A DNA stretch of 37,090 nucleotides. Source: CAYWOS01 sp964459985. GTDB lineage: Bacteria > Bacillota > Clostridia > Christensenellales > Aristaeellaceae. Positions 7,780-15,176 of the stretch are shown here, piece after piece. The position numbers and the translations under genes were made by a program. The notes beneath the pieces were generated by a model. It was not told the origin of the DNA. It worked only from the letters and a program-made list of their open reading frames with translations, and made no database searches. Every line of letters begins with the position of its first letter. Positions within the stretch are counted from its first letter, which is position 1. Location: positions 1 through 37,090 of the forward strand of contig CAYWOS010000023.1 in NCBI GenBank assembly GCA_964459985.1, given 5' to 3'.

Positions 7780-8688
7780 TTACTCGTTTTCGTACAGGCG
7801 CTCGCGCAGGAATTTGCCGATCATGCGATAGGAAAGGCGGCTTTCCTCAAAGCCGAATATCTGGAATACATGGCACATGCCCTCCCAGCGAACGAGCTGG
7901 CATTGAACGCCGTCGGCGTCCATTTTGCGGTCGAGCGCCTCGGCGTCGCTGAGCAGGATTTCGCTCGTGCCCACGTGGATCTGCGTGGGCGGGAAGCCGG
8001 TAAAATCGGCGTCCTTGACGGATATCATGGGGTCTTTGAGCACTTCCTCGCTGCCGGAGGCGAAGGCGAGCGCCGAGCGCATCAGTTCCTCCTCGTCGAG
8101 CGTGGGATCGGTTTTCATCAGCGTGCGGTAGCTCTCGCCCGTCTGGAGCGGATCGGTCCACGGCGACATCAGCGCCAGCGCGGCGGGGAGCGGACGCCCC
8201 GAATGCTTGAGCTTGAGCGCCAGCGCCAGCGCCAGATTGCCGCCCGCGCTCTCGCCCACAAAGGCGATTTTGTCGGGCGCGTAGCCCATGGCGATCAGGC
8301 AGTCGTATGCCTTGAGCGCGTCCTCGAGCTGCGCGGGATAGGGCCAGCGCGGCGCGAGGCGATAGGAAAACGTCAGCGCGGGCAGCTTCGCTTCGGCGCA
8401 GACGGGGGATATCACGGCGCGGCACTGGAGCAGCCCGCCCGATGTGTACGCGCCGCCGTGCAGATGCAGCAGCGCGCAGCCGGCGTCCGCCGTTTCGTCC
8501 GGCTCGACCATGAGCGCCGGCATGCCCAGTCCGCCCATCGGCCGCGCCGTCGTATGATACATTCTGATCCGCGCGACGATGTCGGCGGGCAGATTCAACC
8601 CCATGACAAGATCGTTGCTGACGGTCGCCTGCGCTTTTTTGTGCGCGCGCAGCAGCCCGAGCGTCCCCTGGCTTTTACGGGATGGCAT
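7780..8688 (-). CDS. Alpha/beta hydrolase, hormone-sensitive-lipase (fold-3) type esterase
   Basis: A 302-residue cytoplasmic protein (no signal peptide). It carries the HSL-family oxyanion motif HLHGGAY at about 80-86 and the nucleophile elbow GESAGGN at about 156-162 (Ser nucleophile). The later triad residues are plausibly Asp in GTSEILLSDAE and His in MCHVFQIF. This family hydrolyses short acyl esters, often deacetylating or detoxifying small molecules; the substrate cannot be told from sequence. ATG 8688 is preferred over upstream in-frame starts because AGGTGA lies 6 bases upstream and its promoter sits at 8711-8739. The longer frame upstream is noncoding and overlaps the DUF4363 gene. 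Confidence 0.85.
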   Translation of the reverse strand: MPSRKSQGTLGLLRAHKKAQATVSNDLVMGLNLPADIVARIRMYHTTARPMGGLGMPALMVEPDETADAGCALLHLHGGAYTSGGLLQCRAVISPVCAEAKLPALTFSYRLAPRWPYPAQLEDALKAYDCLIAMGYAPDKIAFVGESAGGNLALALALKLKHSGRPLPAALALMSPWTDPLQTGESYRTLMKTDPTLDEEELMRSALAFASGSEEVLKDPMISVKDADFTGFPPTQIHVGTSEILLSDAEALDRKMDADGVQCQLVRWEGMCHVFQIFGFEESRLSYRMIGKFLRERLYENE

Positions 8689-8710
8689 ATCGTTCACCTG
8701 CCTCGCGTTC

Positions 8711-8739
8711 AGCATACGCGATTCGGCGCGATTCGTCAA
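8711..8739 (-). promoter_or_regulatory. Promoter of the hydrolase gene
   Basis: On the minus strand TTGACG (8739-8734), 17 bases, TATGCT (8716-8711), 23 bases before the start codon. It implies that the hydrolase is transcribed separately from the DUF421/DUF4363 operon upstream. Confidence 0.7.
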
Positions 8740-8761
8740 GCTTTCGGCCCAAAAAGCGGCG

Positions 8762-9145
8762 CTACAGGATGTTGGTGAGCGTGAAATTGTCCCTGTGGTA
8801 CAAATGCCCGAGCGATTCGAGCAGTTCGTCGACGTAGGCGAGCGCGTGAAAGCGCTCGTTTTCAAGCACCGAGGTGCGCAGCAGCGCGACGGCGAGGGTC
8901 ACGTCGTCGGCGTCGGGATGATTGATCCAGATTTGCAGCGTCCATCGCGTGTGCTCCCACATCTCCGATATGCTGTCGACGGCGAGCAGCGCCGCCTGCC
9001 AGTTTTCCAGCCGGATTTCGTCCGCCGCGCCGCGCGTCGCGGTGATTAGCGCGTCGCTGGTCCTTTTCGTGTAGCTGTCCGAAAAGTATATGAGCGCGGC
9101 CAGCAGCGCCGGCACGGCGATCAGCACGGCGATGGTTTTCTTCAT
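8762..9145 (-). CDS. DUF4363 family membrane-anchored protein
   Basis: A 127-residue protein with one N-terminal membrane segment (MKKTIAVLIAVPALLAALIYF) and a helical extracytoplasmic domain. The pattern WQAALLAVDSISEMWEHTRWTLQIWINHPDADDVTLAVALL matches DUF4363, a small clostridial family of unknown function that commonly sits next to DUF421 proteins, as here. Its ATG starts one base after the stop of the DUF421 gene, so the two are translationally coupled and probably act together at the membrane. No catalytic motif is seen. Confidence 0.8.
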   Translation of the reverse strand: MKKTIAVLIAVPALLAALIYFSDSYTKRTSDALITATRGAADEIRLENWQAALLAVDSISEMWEHTRWTLQIWINHPDADDVTLAVALLRTSVLENERFHALAYVDELLESLGHLYHRDNFTLTNIL

Positions 9146-9146
9146 A

Positions 9147-9872
9147 TTACCATACCGCCTGTTCGGGGGCGAGCGCGTCGATCAGATACATTTTCGCCCG
9201 GTCCTTTTTGCCCTGCACGAACAGCTTGCCCTGCGTGTCGACGCTCGCCAGCAAAACGTCCCCGGCGTCGCGAAAGCCGAGCGGCCGGAGATTGTCCATC
9301 AGCCAGTTTGCGTTCAGCCCCGCGCGCGCGAGATGATCGCGCTGCACGCGCCCGTCGACGACCAAAGTGAGCGGAATGCCCTCGTAGGCGACCGCCAGCC
9401 CGGCGTCCTTGGGCGTGTAGGGGCGGTTTTCGGCGTGCGGGAACACGCTTAACGTGCCGTTGGTTTCCAGCACCGCCGTGCAGACGTCGGCGATGTTCAG
9501 ATAGCCCTGCGCGCGGAGCTGTTCGAGCAGATCGCTGACCGTATAGCTTACGCGGCGCATTTCGTCGTACTGCACCACGCCGCGCCGGATGAGCACGCTG
9601 GGGCCGCCGCTCACCACCTCGCGGAAGCGGACGGACTTGACCGACCACAGCGTGACCAGCGCGTGAATGAACAAAAGCCCCAGGATCGGCACAATGCCGT
9701 ACAAAAGCGGAACGCCCGCCGCGCCGATGGGCGTGGCGGCAAGATCGGCGATCATGATCGCCAGCACCAGCTCGTAGGGCTGCAGTTCGCCCACCTGTCT
9801 TTTGCCCATCAGCCGCATGGCGATCACGGCGAACAGGTACAGCGTCAGCGCCCGGATAAAGATGGTCAGCAT
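9147..9872 (-). CDS. DUF421 (YetF-like) membrane protein
   Basis: A 241-residue protein with three N-terminal membrane segments (about 2-17, 35-53 and 57-80) and a cytoplasmic C-terminal region, the YetF architecture. Diagnostic phrases are MRLMGKRQVGELQPYELVLAIMIADLAATP and, later, SVLIRRGVVQYDEMRRVSYTVSDLLEQLRAQGY. The family is widespread in spore-forming Firmicutes and its biochemical role is not known. ATG 9872 is set by GGAGG 8 bases upstream and by the family's usual N-terminus; the longer upstream frame is noncoding. It lies 47 bases after the 9920-10435 gene and is followed at once by DUF4363, suggesting a three-gene operon from the promoter at 10470. Confidence 0.85.
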   Translation of the reverse strand: MLTIFIRALTLYLFAVIAMRLMGKRQVGELQPYELVLAIMIADLAATPIGAAGVPLLYGIVPILGLLFIHALVTLWSVKSVRFREVVSGGPSVLIRRGVVQYDEMRRVSYTVSDLLEQLRAQGYLNIADVCTAVLETNGTLSVFPHAENRPYTPKDAGLAVAYEGIPLTLVVDGRVQRDHLARAGLNANWLMDNLRPLGFRDAGDVLLASVDTQGKLFVQGKKDRAKMYLIDALAPEQAVW

Positions 9873-9919
9873 GCTTTCGCCTCCGGGCACAGTTTGTCCC
9901 GGCGGGCGGTAAAATATGT

Positions 9920-10435
9920 TCAGTCGCCGCGCGTCAGGCGCTTGGCGGCCGTGATAAACATCACGCGGTAGGCGGGCTTGTAGCGCAGGACGTAGGCGGC
10001 GCTGTGTCGCCATTTGGCGGGCGGCGTCCGGCGGATTTCGCCGAGCATATACGCCGCCGTCGCGCCGTTCACGGGCAATTCGTCGCGCTCGCACATGCGT
10101 TTGAGCGCGAACAGATCGTTTTTCAGCCGCGCCGGATCGGGGCGAAAGCGGCGCAGGTAATCCAGATATGCGTCGGCGATCGTCTCCGCCGTCAGCCCGC
10201 GCGCCGCCGCCGCGCGCAGGTTGAGCCGGCACAGCCCGCCGCTCAATCGTTCGTAGAGCGCTTCCTCGCCGTCGCAGCGCGGCAGCGCCGCCATTTCGTT
10301 TTTCAGCGCCGCAAGGCAGCGCTCGGGATCGGGCGCGCGCCCGCCGATATCGACCTGCGCCGCCAGCAGCGCGTAATCCTGTATTTCCGAAAGCGGGCGC
10401 TTCAGCGCCTGCTCCGCGTACAATTCCTCAATCAT
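9920..10435 (-). CDS. Hypothetical protein, first gene of the DUF421 operon
   Basis: A 171-residue soluble protein of no family I recognise. It is Ala/Leu/Arg-rich and predicted mostly helical, with two cysteines in the first half (PERCLAALK, PRCDGEE), one in LCRLNLRAA, and one in RMCERDELPVNG. No signal peptide or membrane segment. ATG 10435 follows GGGAGG by 8 bases; the longer frame to 10498 would overlap the promoter. It precedes the DUF421-DUF4363 pair by 47 bases and shares its promoter, so a linked function is possible but unproven. Confidence 0.6.
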   Translation of the reverse strand: MIEELYAEQALKRPLSEIQDYALLAAQVDIGGRAPDPERCLAALKNEMAALPRCDGEEALYERLSGGLCRLNLRAAAARGLTAETIADAYLDYLRRFRPDPARLKNDLFALKRMCERDELPVNGATAAYMLGEIRRTPPAKWRHSAAYVLRYKPAYRVMFITAAKRLTRGD

Positions 10436-10469
10436 CGGGCGTCCTCCCGCCGGGGTTTCCGGCGTTTTC

Positions 10470-10498
10470 AGCATATCACGAAACGATGATTTGCGCAA
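10470..10498 (-). promoter_or_regulatory. Promoter of the DUF421 operon (shares -35 with the divergent promoter)
   Basis: On the minus strand TTGCGC (10498-10493), 17 bases, TATGCT (10475-10470) with an extended -10 TGA. The -35 is half of the palindrome TTGCGCAA at 10491-10498, whose other half serves the plus-strand promoter. Confidence 0.7.
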
Positions 10499-10519
10499 GC
10501 GCGTCCGGCGTGGTAGAAT
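10491..10519 (+). promoter_or_regulatory. Promoter of the Nudix-DUF1653 operon
   Basis: TTGCGC (10491-10496), 17 bases, TAGAAT (10514-10519), 25 bases before the ATG at 10545. It overlaps the oppositely directed promoter at the palindromic -35 box. Confidence 0.75.
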
Positions 10520-10544
10520 AGGGCATTCCGACGGGGAGGCGCTT

Positions 10545-11258
10545 ATGGAACTGTGGGACGCTTATGACGCCGAAAGGCGCAAAACGGGCGGGACGCTGGC
10601 GCGCGGCGAAAGGATTCCCGAGGGCAGCTATCATCTGGTGGTCGAGGCGTGCGTGATGAACACGGCGGGCGAACTGCTCATCCAGCGCCGCGCCGACGAT
10701 AAGGCGCTGTTCCCCGGGCTGTGGTCGATCACCGGCGGCTCGGCGCTCGCGGGCGAGACGAGCGAGATGGCTGTCGCGCGCGAGAACGAAGAGGAAATGG
10801 GCTTTTCGCCCGATTTTACGCGCGCGAAAATGCTGTTTCAGACGACGCGGCCCACGTATCACCGCGATATCTGGCTGTTCGTTCAGGATGTCGCGCCGCG
10901 CGATATCCGTCTGCAAAAGGAAGAGGTCGCCGACTGGCGGTTCGTGCTGCCCGAGGATGTCGCGCGCGACGAGCGCCTGCGCGGGGATTTCGCGCGGCAC
11001 GTGTTCTGGGCGGATATCTATCCGCTTTTGCTGCTGGAGAGCATGCGCCTGCGCATTCCCGCCGGGCGCTGGCGGCATTTCAAGGGCGGCGAGTACCGGG
11101 TCGAGGGGCTGGCGCTCGATTCCGAGACGCTTGCGCCGAACGTGATCTACCGCGCGCTGTACGGCGCGCGCGAATTGTGGACGCGCCCGGCGGATATGTG
11201 GCTGCAAACGGTCGAGCGCGACGGCTTGAGCGTAAGGCGGTTCACGCCGATCGACTGA
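10545..11258 (+). CDS. Nudix hydrolase fused to a DUF1653 domain
   Basis: A 237-residue cytoplasmic protein with two domains. Residues about 30-165 are a Nudix hydrolase: the complete Nudix box (G-x5-E-x7-RE-x2-EE-x-G) is GSALAGETSEMAVARENEEE plus MGF. The N-terminal part (EGSYHLVVEACVMN, LLIQRRADDKALFPGLWSITGG) resembles the IPP-isomerase/ADP-ribose-type Nudix branch that acts on small nucleoside diphosphate-linked substrates. Residues about 178-237 match DUF1653, a small family (RWRHFKGGEYRV, SETLAPNVIYRALYGARELWTRPADMW). The fusion is unusual to me. ATG 10545 follows GGGGAGG by 7 bases. It is followed 33 bases later by the FAD-dependent dehydrogenase, probably in one operon. The substrate is not predictable. 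Confidence 0.85.
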   Translation: MELWDAYDAERRKTGGTLARGERIPEGSYHLVVEACVMNTAGELLIQRRADDKALFPGLWSITGGSALAGETSEMAVARENEEEMGFSPDFTRAKMLFQTTRPTYHRDIWLFVQDVAPRDIRLQKEEVADWRFVLPEDVARDERLRGDFARHVFWADIYPLLLLESMRLRIPAGRWRHFKGGEYRVEGLALDSETLAPNVIYRALYGARELWTRPADMWLQTVERDGLSVRRFTPID

Positions 11259-11291
11259 CCGCGCGGCGCGGCGCGCCGTGAAAGGATGGCT

Positions 11292-12905
11292 ATGATCAGG
11301 GTCAACAACATCCCGCTTTCGCCGGGCGCGGCGGAGGAAGAGGCGCTCAAGGCGGCGATCGCGCGGATCGGGCTGCCGCGCGGGCGCGTGATTTCGTGGC
11401 GCGTCGGCAAAAAGAGCGTCGACGCGCGCGACAAGGGCGATATTCGCTTCATCGTGTCGGTTGATCTGGAGGTCGGCGACGCGGAGGACGCGATTCTCTC
11501 GCGCCTGAAACCCGGCGTCGCCGTCCGCGCGCGCGCGCCGATGCCCGTGCCGCGGGCGCGGATGCTCAAAACGCCCGCCGCGCGTCCCGTAATCGTGGGG
11601 CTTGGCCCGTGCGGGCTGTTCGCGGCGCTGGCGCTGGCGCGCGCGGGGGCGCGGCCGATCGTGCTGGAGCGCGGGCAGGCGGTCGACGCGCGGGCGAAAA
11701 CGGTCGGCGTATTCGCCGCGACGGGAGCGCTCGACCCCGAGAGCAACATCCAGTTCGGCGAGGGCGGCGCGGGCGCGTTTTCGGACGGCAAGCTGACGAC
11801 GGGCATCAAGGACGAGCGCTGCGGGCAGGTGCTTTACGAGCTGGCGGCGCACGGCGCGCCGGAGGAAATCCTGTACCGCGCGCATCCGCACATCGGCACC
11901 GACCGTCTGCCGGGCGTCGTCCGGGCGATCCGCGAGGAAATCCTTTCGCTGGGCGGCGAGGCGCTGTTTTCGACCCGCCTGACGGGTCTGATCGTGAGGG
12001 ACGGGCGTCTGGCCGCCGTCCGGTACGCGCATGAGGGCGAGACCCATGAGATCGCCTGCGAGCATCTGATCGTCGCCGTGGGCCACAGCGCCGTCGACAC
12101 GCAGCAAATGCTGTACGACGCGGGCGTCATGATGGCGCAAAAGCCCTTTTCCGTCGGCGCGCGCATCGAGCATCCGCAATCGCTGATCGACCGCGCGCAG
12201 TACGGCGCGCTGGCCGGCGACGCGCGGCTGGGCGCGGCGGAATACCGTCTCAACTGCAAGCTGCCCGACGGGCGCGGCGCGTACACTTTCTGCATGTGCC
12301 CGGGCGGGACGGTCGTGCCGGCGGCGAGCCGGGCGGGCGGCGTGTGCGTCAACGGCATGAGCGCCTTCGCCCGCGACGGCGAAAACGCCAACGCCGCGCT
12401 GCTCGTCGACGTGCGCACGGACGATTTCCCGGGCGATCATCCGCTCGCCGGCTACGCGCTGCAAAGGGCGTGGGAGGAGCGCGCCTTCAGCGCGGGCGGC
12501 GGCAACTACCGCGCGCCGGCGCAGACGGTGGGCGATTTCCTCGCGGCGCGTCCGTCGCGGGCGCTCGGGCGCGTGACGCCCACCTATCGCCCGGGCGTCG
12601 AGCCGGCCGATCTTGACGGCGTGCTGCCCGATTTCGCCGTGCGCGGCATGCGCGAGGCGATCAGGCAGTTTGACAGGCGGCTTCGCGGCTTCGCGCTGCC
12701 CGACGCCGTGCTCACCGGCGTCGAAACGCGCTCCTCCTGCCCCGTGCGCGTGCTGCGCGACGACAAAATGCGCGCCTCCGTCCCCGGCGTTTATCCGGCG
12801 GGCGAGGGCGCGGGCTGCGCGGGCGGCATCATGAGCGCCGCCGTCGACGGCCTGCGCGCGGCGCAAGCCGTACTCGGCGAGATCGGCGTCGAAGCGGACG
12901 GCTGA
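11292..12905 (+). CDS. FAD-dependent dehydrogenase (COG2509-like)
   Basis: A 537-residue cytoplasmic flavoprotein of an uncharacterised family common in Firmicutes. After an N-terminal domain of about 80 residues (MIRVNNIPLSPG to RLKPGVAVRA), the FAD-binding dinucleotide fold begins at PVIVGLGPCGLFAALALARAG with ERGQAVDAR as the second strand. FGEGGAGAFSDGKLTTGIKD is the family signature, and the C-terminal FAD site is PGVYPAGEGAGCAGGIMSAAVDG. Substrate and acceptor are unknown. ATG 11292 is preferred to the ATG two codons earlier because AAGGA lies 5 bases upstream of it, while it abuts the first ATG. It probably shares the promoter at 10491. Confidence 0.85.
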   Translation: MIRVNNIPLSPGAAEEEALKAAIARIGLPRGRVISWRVGKKSVDARDKGDIRFIVSVDLEVGDAEDAILSRLKPGVAVRARAPMPVPRARMLKTPAARPVIVGLGPCGLFAALALARAGARPIVLERGQAVDARAKTVGVFAATGALDPESNIQFGEGGAGAFSDGKLTTGIKDERCGQVLYELAAHGAPEEILYRAHPHIGTDRLPGVVRAIREEILSLGGEALFSTRLTGLIVRDGRLAAVRYAHEGETHEIACEHLIVAVGHSAVDTQQMLYDAGVMMAQKPFSVGARIEHPQSLIDRAQYGALAGDARLGAAEYRLNCKLPDGRGAYTFCMCPGGTVVPAASRAGGVCVNGMSAFARDGENANAALLVDVRTDDFPGDHPLAGYALQRAWEERAFSAGGGNYRAPAQTVGDFLAARPSRALGRVTPTYRPGVEPADLDGVLPDFAVRGMREAIRQFDRRLRGFALPDAVLTGVETRSSCPVRVLRDDKMRASVPGVYPAGEGAGCAGGIMSAAVDGLRAAQAVLGEIGVEADG

Positions 12906-12927
12906 TGTGGATAAATTTTCCATCAGC
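12901..12927 (+). other. Inverted repeat spanning the dehydrogenase stop codon
   Basis: Seven perfect pairs (GCTGATG at 12901-12907 and CATCAGC at 12921-12927) around a 13-base AT-rich loop. There is no clean T tract after it, so it is at most a weak terminator separating the dehydrogenase from the division cluster. Confidence 0.35.
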
Positions 12928-12964
12928 AGGAGTTTTCGCGGCGTTCATCGAACCACAATAAGTT

Positions 12965-12978
12965 ACCGATTCGTCGGT
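12965..12978 (+). other. UUCG-capped small hairpin before the HlyD-like gene
   Basis: ACCGA, loop TTCG, TCGGT: a five-pair stem closed by an exceptionally stable UUCG tetraloop, about 12 bases upstream of the GGGAGG ribosome binding site of the division cluster's first gene. If transcribed it would sit in the 5' leader; no convincing -35/-10 pair was found in 12906-12960. Confidence 0.4.
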
Positions 12979-13000
12979 TATCCCAAACAGGGAGGACATC

Positions 13001-14455
13001 ATGCAGCCCCCAATCGATGATCCCCGGCAGCAGGATTCATGGCAGCAGCCGATATACGTGCCGCCCGACGCGCCGCAGTGGACGCAGGTGGGCTCGCCCG
13101 CCGCGCCGCCGCCCGTCGGGAGCGCGTACCCGCCGCAGGGACAGGCGCCGCCGCCCGTCGAGGGCGCGTATCCGCCCGCGCCGTACATGCCGCCGCAGGA
13201 AAATTATGTTAATCCGCAGCCCGACGAGGCGCGGTATGCCGCGCCGCCCACCGGCTTTCAGCGCGTGCGCCCCGGGCGCTCGCACAGGGGCGCGTACTTT
13301 TTCGCGGCGTTCGTGGTGCTTTTGTGCGGCGCGTACGTGGGCGTCCGCCTGCTCGCGCCGGGGCGCGCGGCGTACGCCGTTGTGCAGGCGGGCACGCTCA
13401 GCGCGCGCTATTCCGGCGACGCGCTCATCGTACGCGACGAAACGGTGTACGCGCAGGACGGCGTTTCGCGCATCGACTATAACGTCGAAGAGGGCGCGCA
13501 GATCCAGCGCACCGACACCGTCTGCACGGTGTACACCTCGGGCTTCAACACGCGCGAGCTGACCACGCTGCAAACCTACCGCGACCAGATCAAGGATTAT
13601 CACAAATCCCTTCTCGCCACCGCCACGGGCGACAGCCGGCTGTCGAGCCTGGAAAGCGCGGTGCTCGAGCGCGCCGTCGAGACGCAGGAATTGGTACAGG
13701 GCGGCGGCGGCAGCCTGATCAATCAGGAAGCGCTGCTCAAAACCGCCATGCAGGACAGGCAGATCTATCTCAAGCAGAAATACCCCGACGACCAGAAATT
13801 AAGCCGCCTGTACGACAACGAAAACACGCAGCTCCAGCGCATATCGAGCTGGACCAAGCAGTACGCCGCCACCTTCAGCGGTCTGGTCAGCTTCTACACC
13901 GACGGCTACGAATCGACGCTCAACATGGACAACTATTCGGAGCTGACGCCCGCGCAGGTGCGCGCGCTGTACAACGGCCAGCTGCCCGCATCGGACGCCT
14001 CCTCGCGCTCGGTGTCCGTCTACCGGCTCGTGCGCCAGAACGCGTGGGCGGTGCTCATGCTGTGCGACGATCTCGACTGGACGCCCGTGAAGGGGCGCGC
14101 GTACAAGCTGCTGATCGAGAGCTTCGATTCGACCGTCGTGGACGCCACCGTCGAATCCTTCACGCGCTCGGGCGGCGAACTGCTGGTGCGGCTGGTGATC
14201 CAGTCGGGCGCGGACGTCGAAAACGTCCTGTATCTGCGCGACTGCGAGGTGCAGCTCGGCGAGAGCGTCAACAGCCTGACCGTGCCCTCGCGCGCGCTGT
14301 ACAACCAGAACGGGCGCATCGGCGTCGTCATGGACACCGACGGCGGGCAGTACTGGACGCCCGTGACCGTCGTATCCACCGAGGGCGCGCTGGCGCACGT
14401 CATTCCCGAGAACGCGGGCGTATTGTACGAGGGCGTGCGCGTGCTGCTGTTCTGA
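13001..14455 (+). CDS. HlyD-like membrane-fusion-type protein of the division cluster
   Basis: A 484-residue protein with a Pro/Gln/Tyr-rich cytoplasmic tail (1-93, with repeated AYPP and PPPV), one membrane segment (about 95-118, AYFFAAFVVLLCGAYVGVRLL) and a long extracytoplasmic part. There, DALIVRDETVYAQDGVSRIDYNVEEGAQI looks like half of a barrel-sandwich hybrid domain, followed by a coiled-coil stretch (about 180-290) and a C-terminal beta domain ending GVLYEGVRVLLF, the layout of HlyD/periplasmic-adaptor-like proteins. Such a gene is often seen just upstream of yggS-sepF in Clostridia. No transporter partner is present, so a wall or division scaffold role is more likely than efflux. ATG 13001 follows GGGAGG by 7 bases. 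Confidence 0.75.
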   Translation: MQPPIDDPRQQDSWQQPIYVPPDAPQWTQVGSPAAPPPVGSAYPPQGQAPPPVEGAYPPAPYMPPQENYVNPQPDEARYAAPPTGFQRVRPGRSHRGAYFFAAFVVLLCGAYVGVRLLAPGRAAYAVVQAGTLSARYSGDALIVRDETVYAQDGVSRIDYNVEEGAQIQRTDTVCTVYTSGFNTRELTTLQTYRDQIKDYHKSLLATATGDSRLSSLESAVLERAVETQELVQGGGGSLINQEALLKTAMQDRQIYLKQKYPDDQKLSRLYDNENTQLQRISSWTKQYAATFSGLVSFYTDGYESTLNMDNYSELTPAQVRALYNGQLPASDASSRSVSVYRLVRQNAWAVLMLCDDLDWTPVKGRAYKLLIESFDSTVVDATVESFTRSGGELLVRLVIQSGADVENVLYLRDCEVQLGESVNSLTVPSRALYNQNGRIGVVMDTDGGQYWTPVTVVSTEGALAHVIPENAGVLYEGVRVLLF

Positions 14456-14486
14456 TTTTTCAAAACACGGAACGAAAGGCGCTGTT

Positions 14487-15161
14487 ATGAGCGAATTATC
14501 CGATCGAGTCGGCGAAGTGCGCGAAACGCTCCGCCGCGAGAGCGCGGCGTGGGGGCGCGAACCGCGGTTGATCGCCGTGACCAAGACGGTGACGGCGGAG
14601 GAAATCGCGCCGCTTGACGCGCTGGGCGTGACCGATATCGGCGAGAACCGCGCGCAGGCGATCCGCGATAAGCTGCCGGCGCTCAAAGAAAATTTTCGCA
14701 TTCACATGATCGGAAGGTTGCAATCGAACAAGGTTAAATATATAATAAAGGATGTATGCCTGATCCATTCGGCGGATAATCTTCCTTTAATCGCCGAAAT
14801 TGACAGGCAGGCGGAGAAAAACGGCAGGGTGATGCCCGTGCTCGCGCAGGTGAATATCGCGCGCGAGCGGCAAAAGGGCGGCGTCGCCGAGGACGAAACG
14901 CTCGCGTTTATCCGCGCGGCGGCGGCGTATCCGCATGTCGAAGTCAGCGGATTGATGGCGATCATGCCGATGAATGCGCCGAGGGACGAATTGTTCGGTT
15001 ACTTCACGCGGATGCGCGCGCTGTTTGAAGCGTGCGCGGCGGCGGGCGTCCCTCATACCGATATCCGGGAATTATCCATGGGCATGTCGCAGGATTATGA
15101 TCTGGCGGCGCGGGCGGGCGCGACAATGGTGCGCGTCGGCTCCAGGCTGTTCAGCAAATAG
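14487..15161 (+). CDS. yggS: YggS/YlmE family pyridoxal-phosphate homeostasis protein
   Basis: A 224-residue cytoplasmic protein of the PLP-binding fold-type III barrel family (PLPBP, YggS, YlmE). The PLP lysine is in AVTKT (Lys 33). Other signatures are DIGENRAQ, HMIGRLQSNKVKYI, VLAQVNIARERQKGG, the GLMAIMP loop and the phosphate-binding end ELSMGMSQDYDLAARAGATMVRVGSRLF. The family binds PLP without a known reaction and affects vitamin B6 and amino-acid balance. Length is normal. The gene sits in the conserved spot before sepF, 31 bases after the HlyD-like gene and 15 bases before sepF, so they are cotranscribed. ATG 14487 follows GAAAGG by 8 bases. Confidence 0.92.
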   Translation: MSELSDRVGEVRETLRRESAAWGREPRLIAVTKTVTAEEIAPLDALGVTDIGENRAQAIRDKLPALKENFRIHMIGRLQSNKVKYIIKDVCLIHSADNLPLIAEIDRQAEKNGRVMPVLAQVNIARERQKGGVAEDETLAFIRAAAAYPHVEVSGLMAIMPMNAPRDELFGYFTRMRALFEACAAAGVPHTDIRELSMGMSQDYDLAARAGATMVRVGSRLFSK

Positions 15162-15176
15162 CGGGAGGACACGTTG

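Noticed and set aside
10476..12923. 815-codon open frame on the minus strand
   Set aside because: It is antisense to the well-supported Nudix and FAD-dehydrogenase genes; the translation is Arg/Ala/His-rich without domains, as expected for shadow frames in GC-rich DNA.
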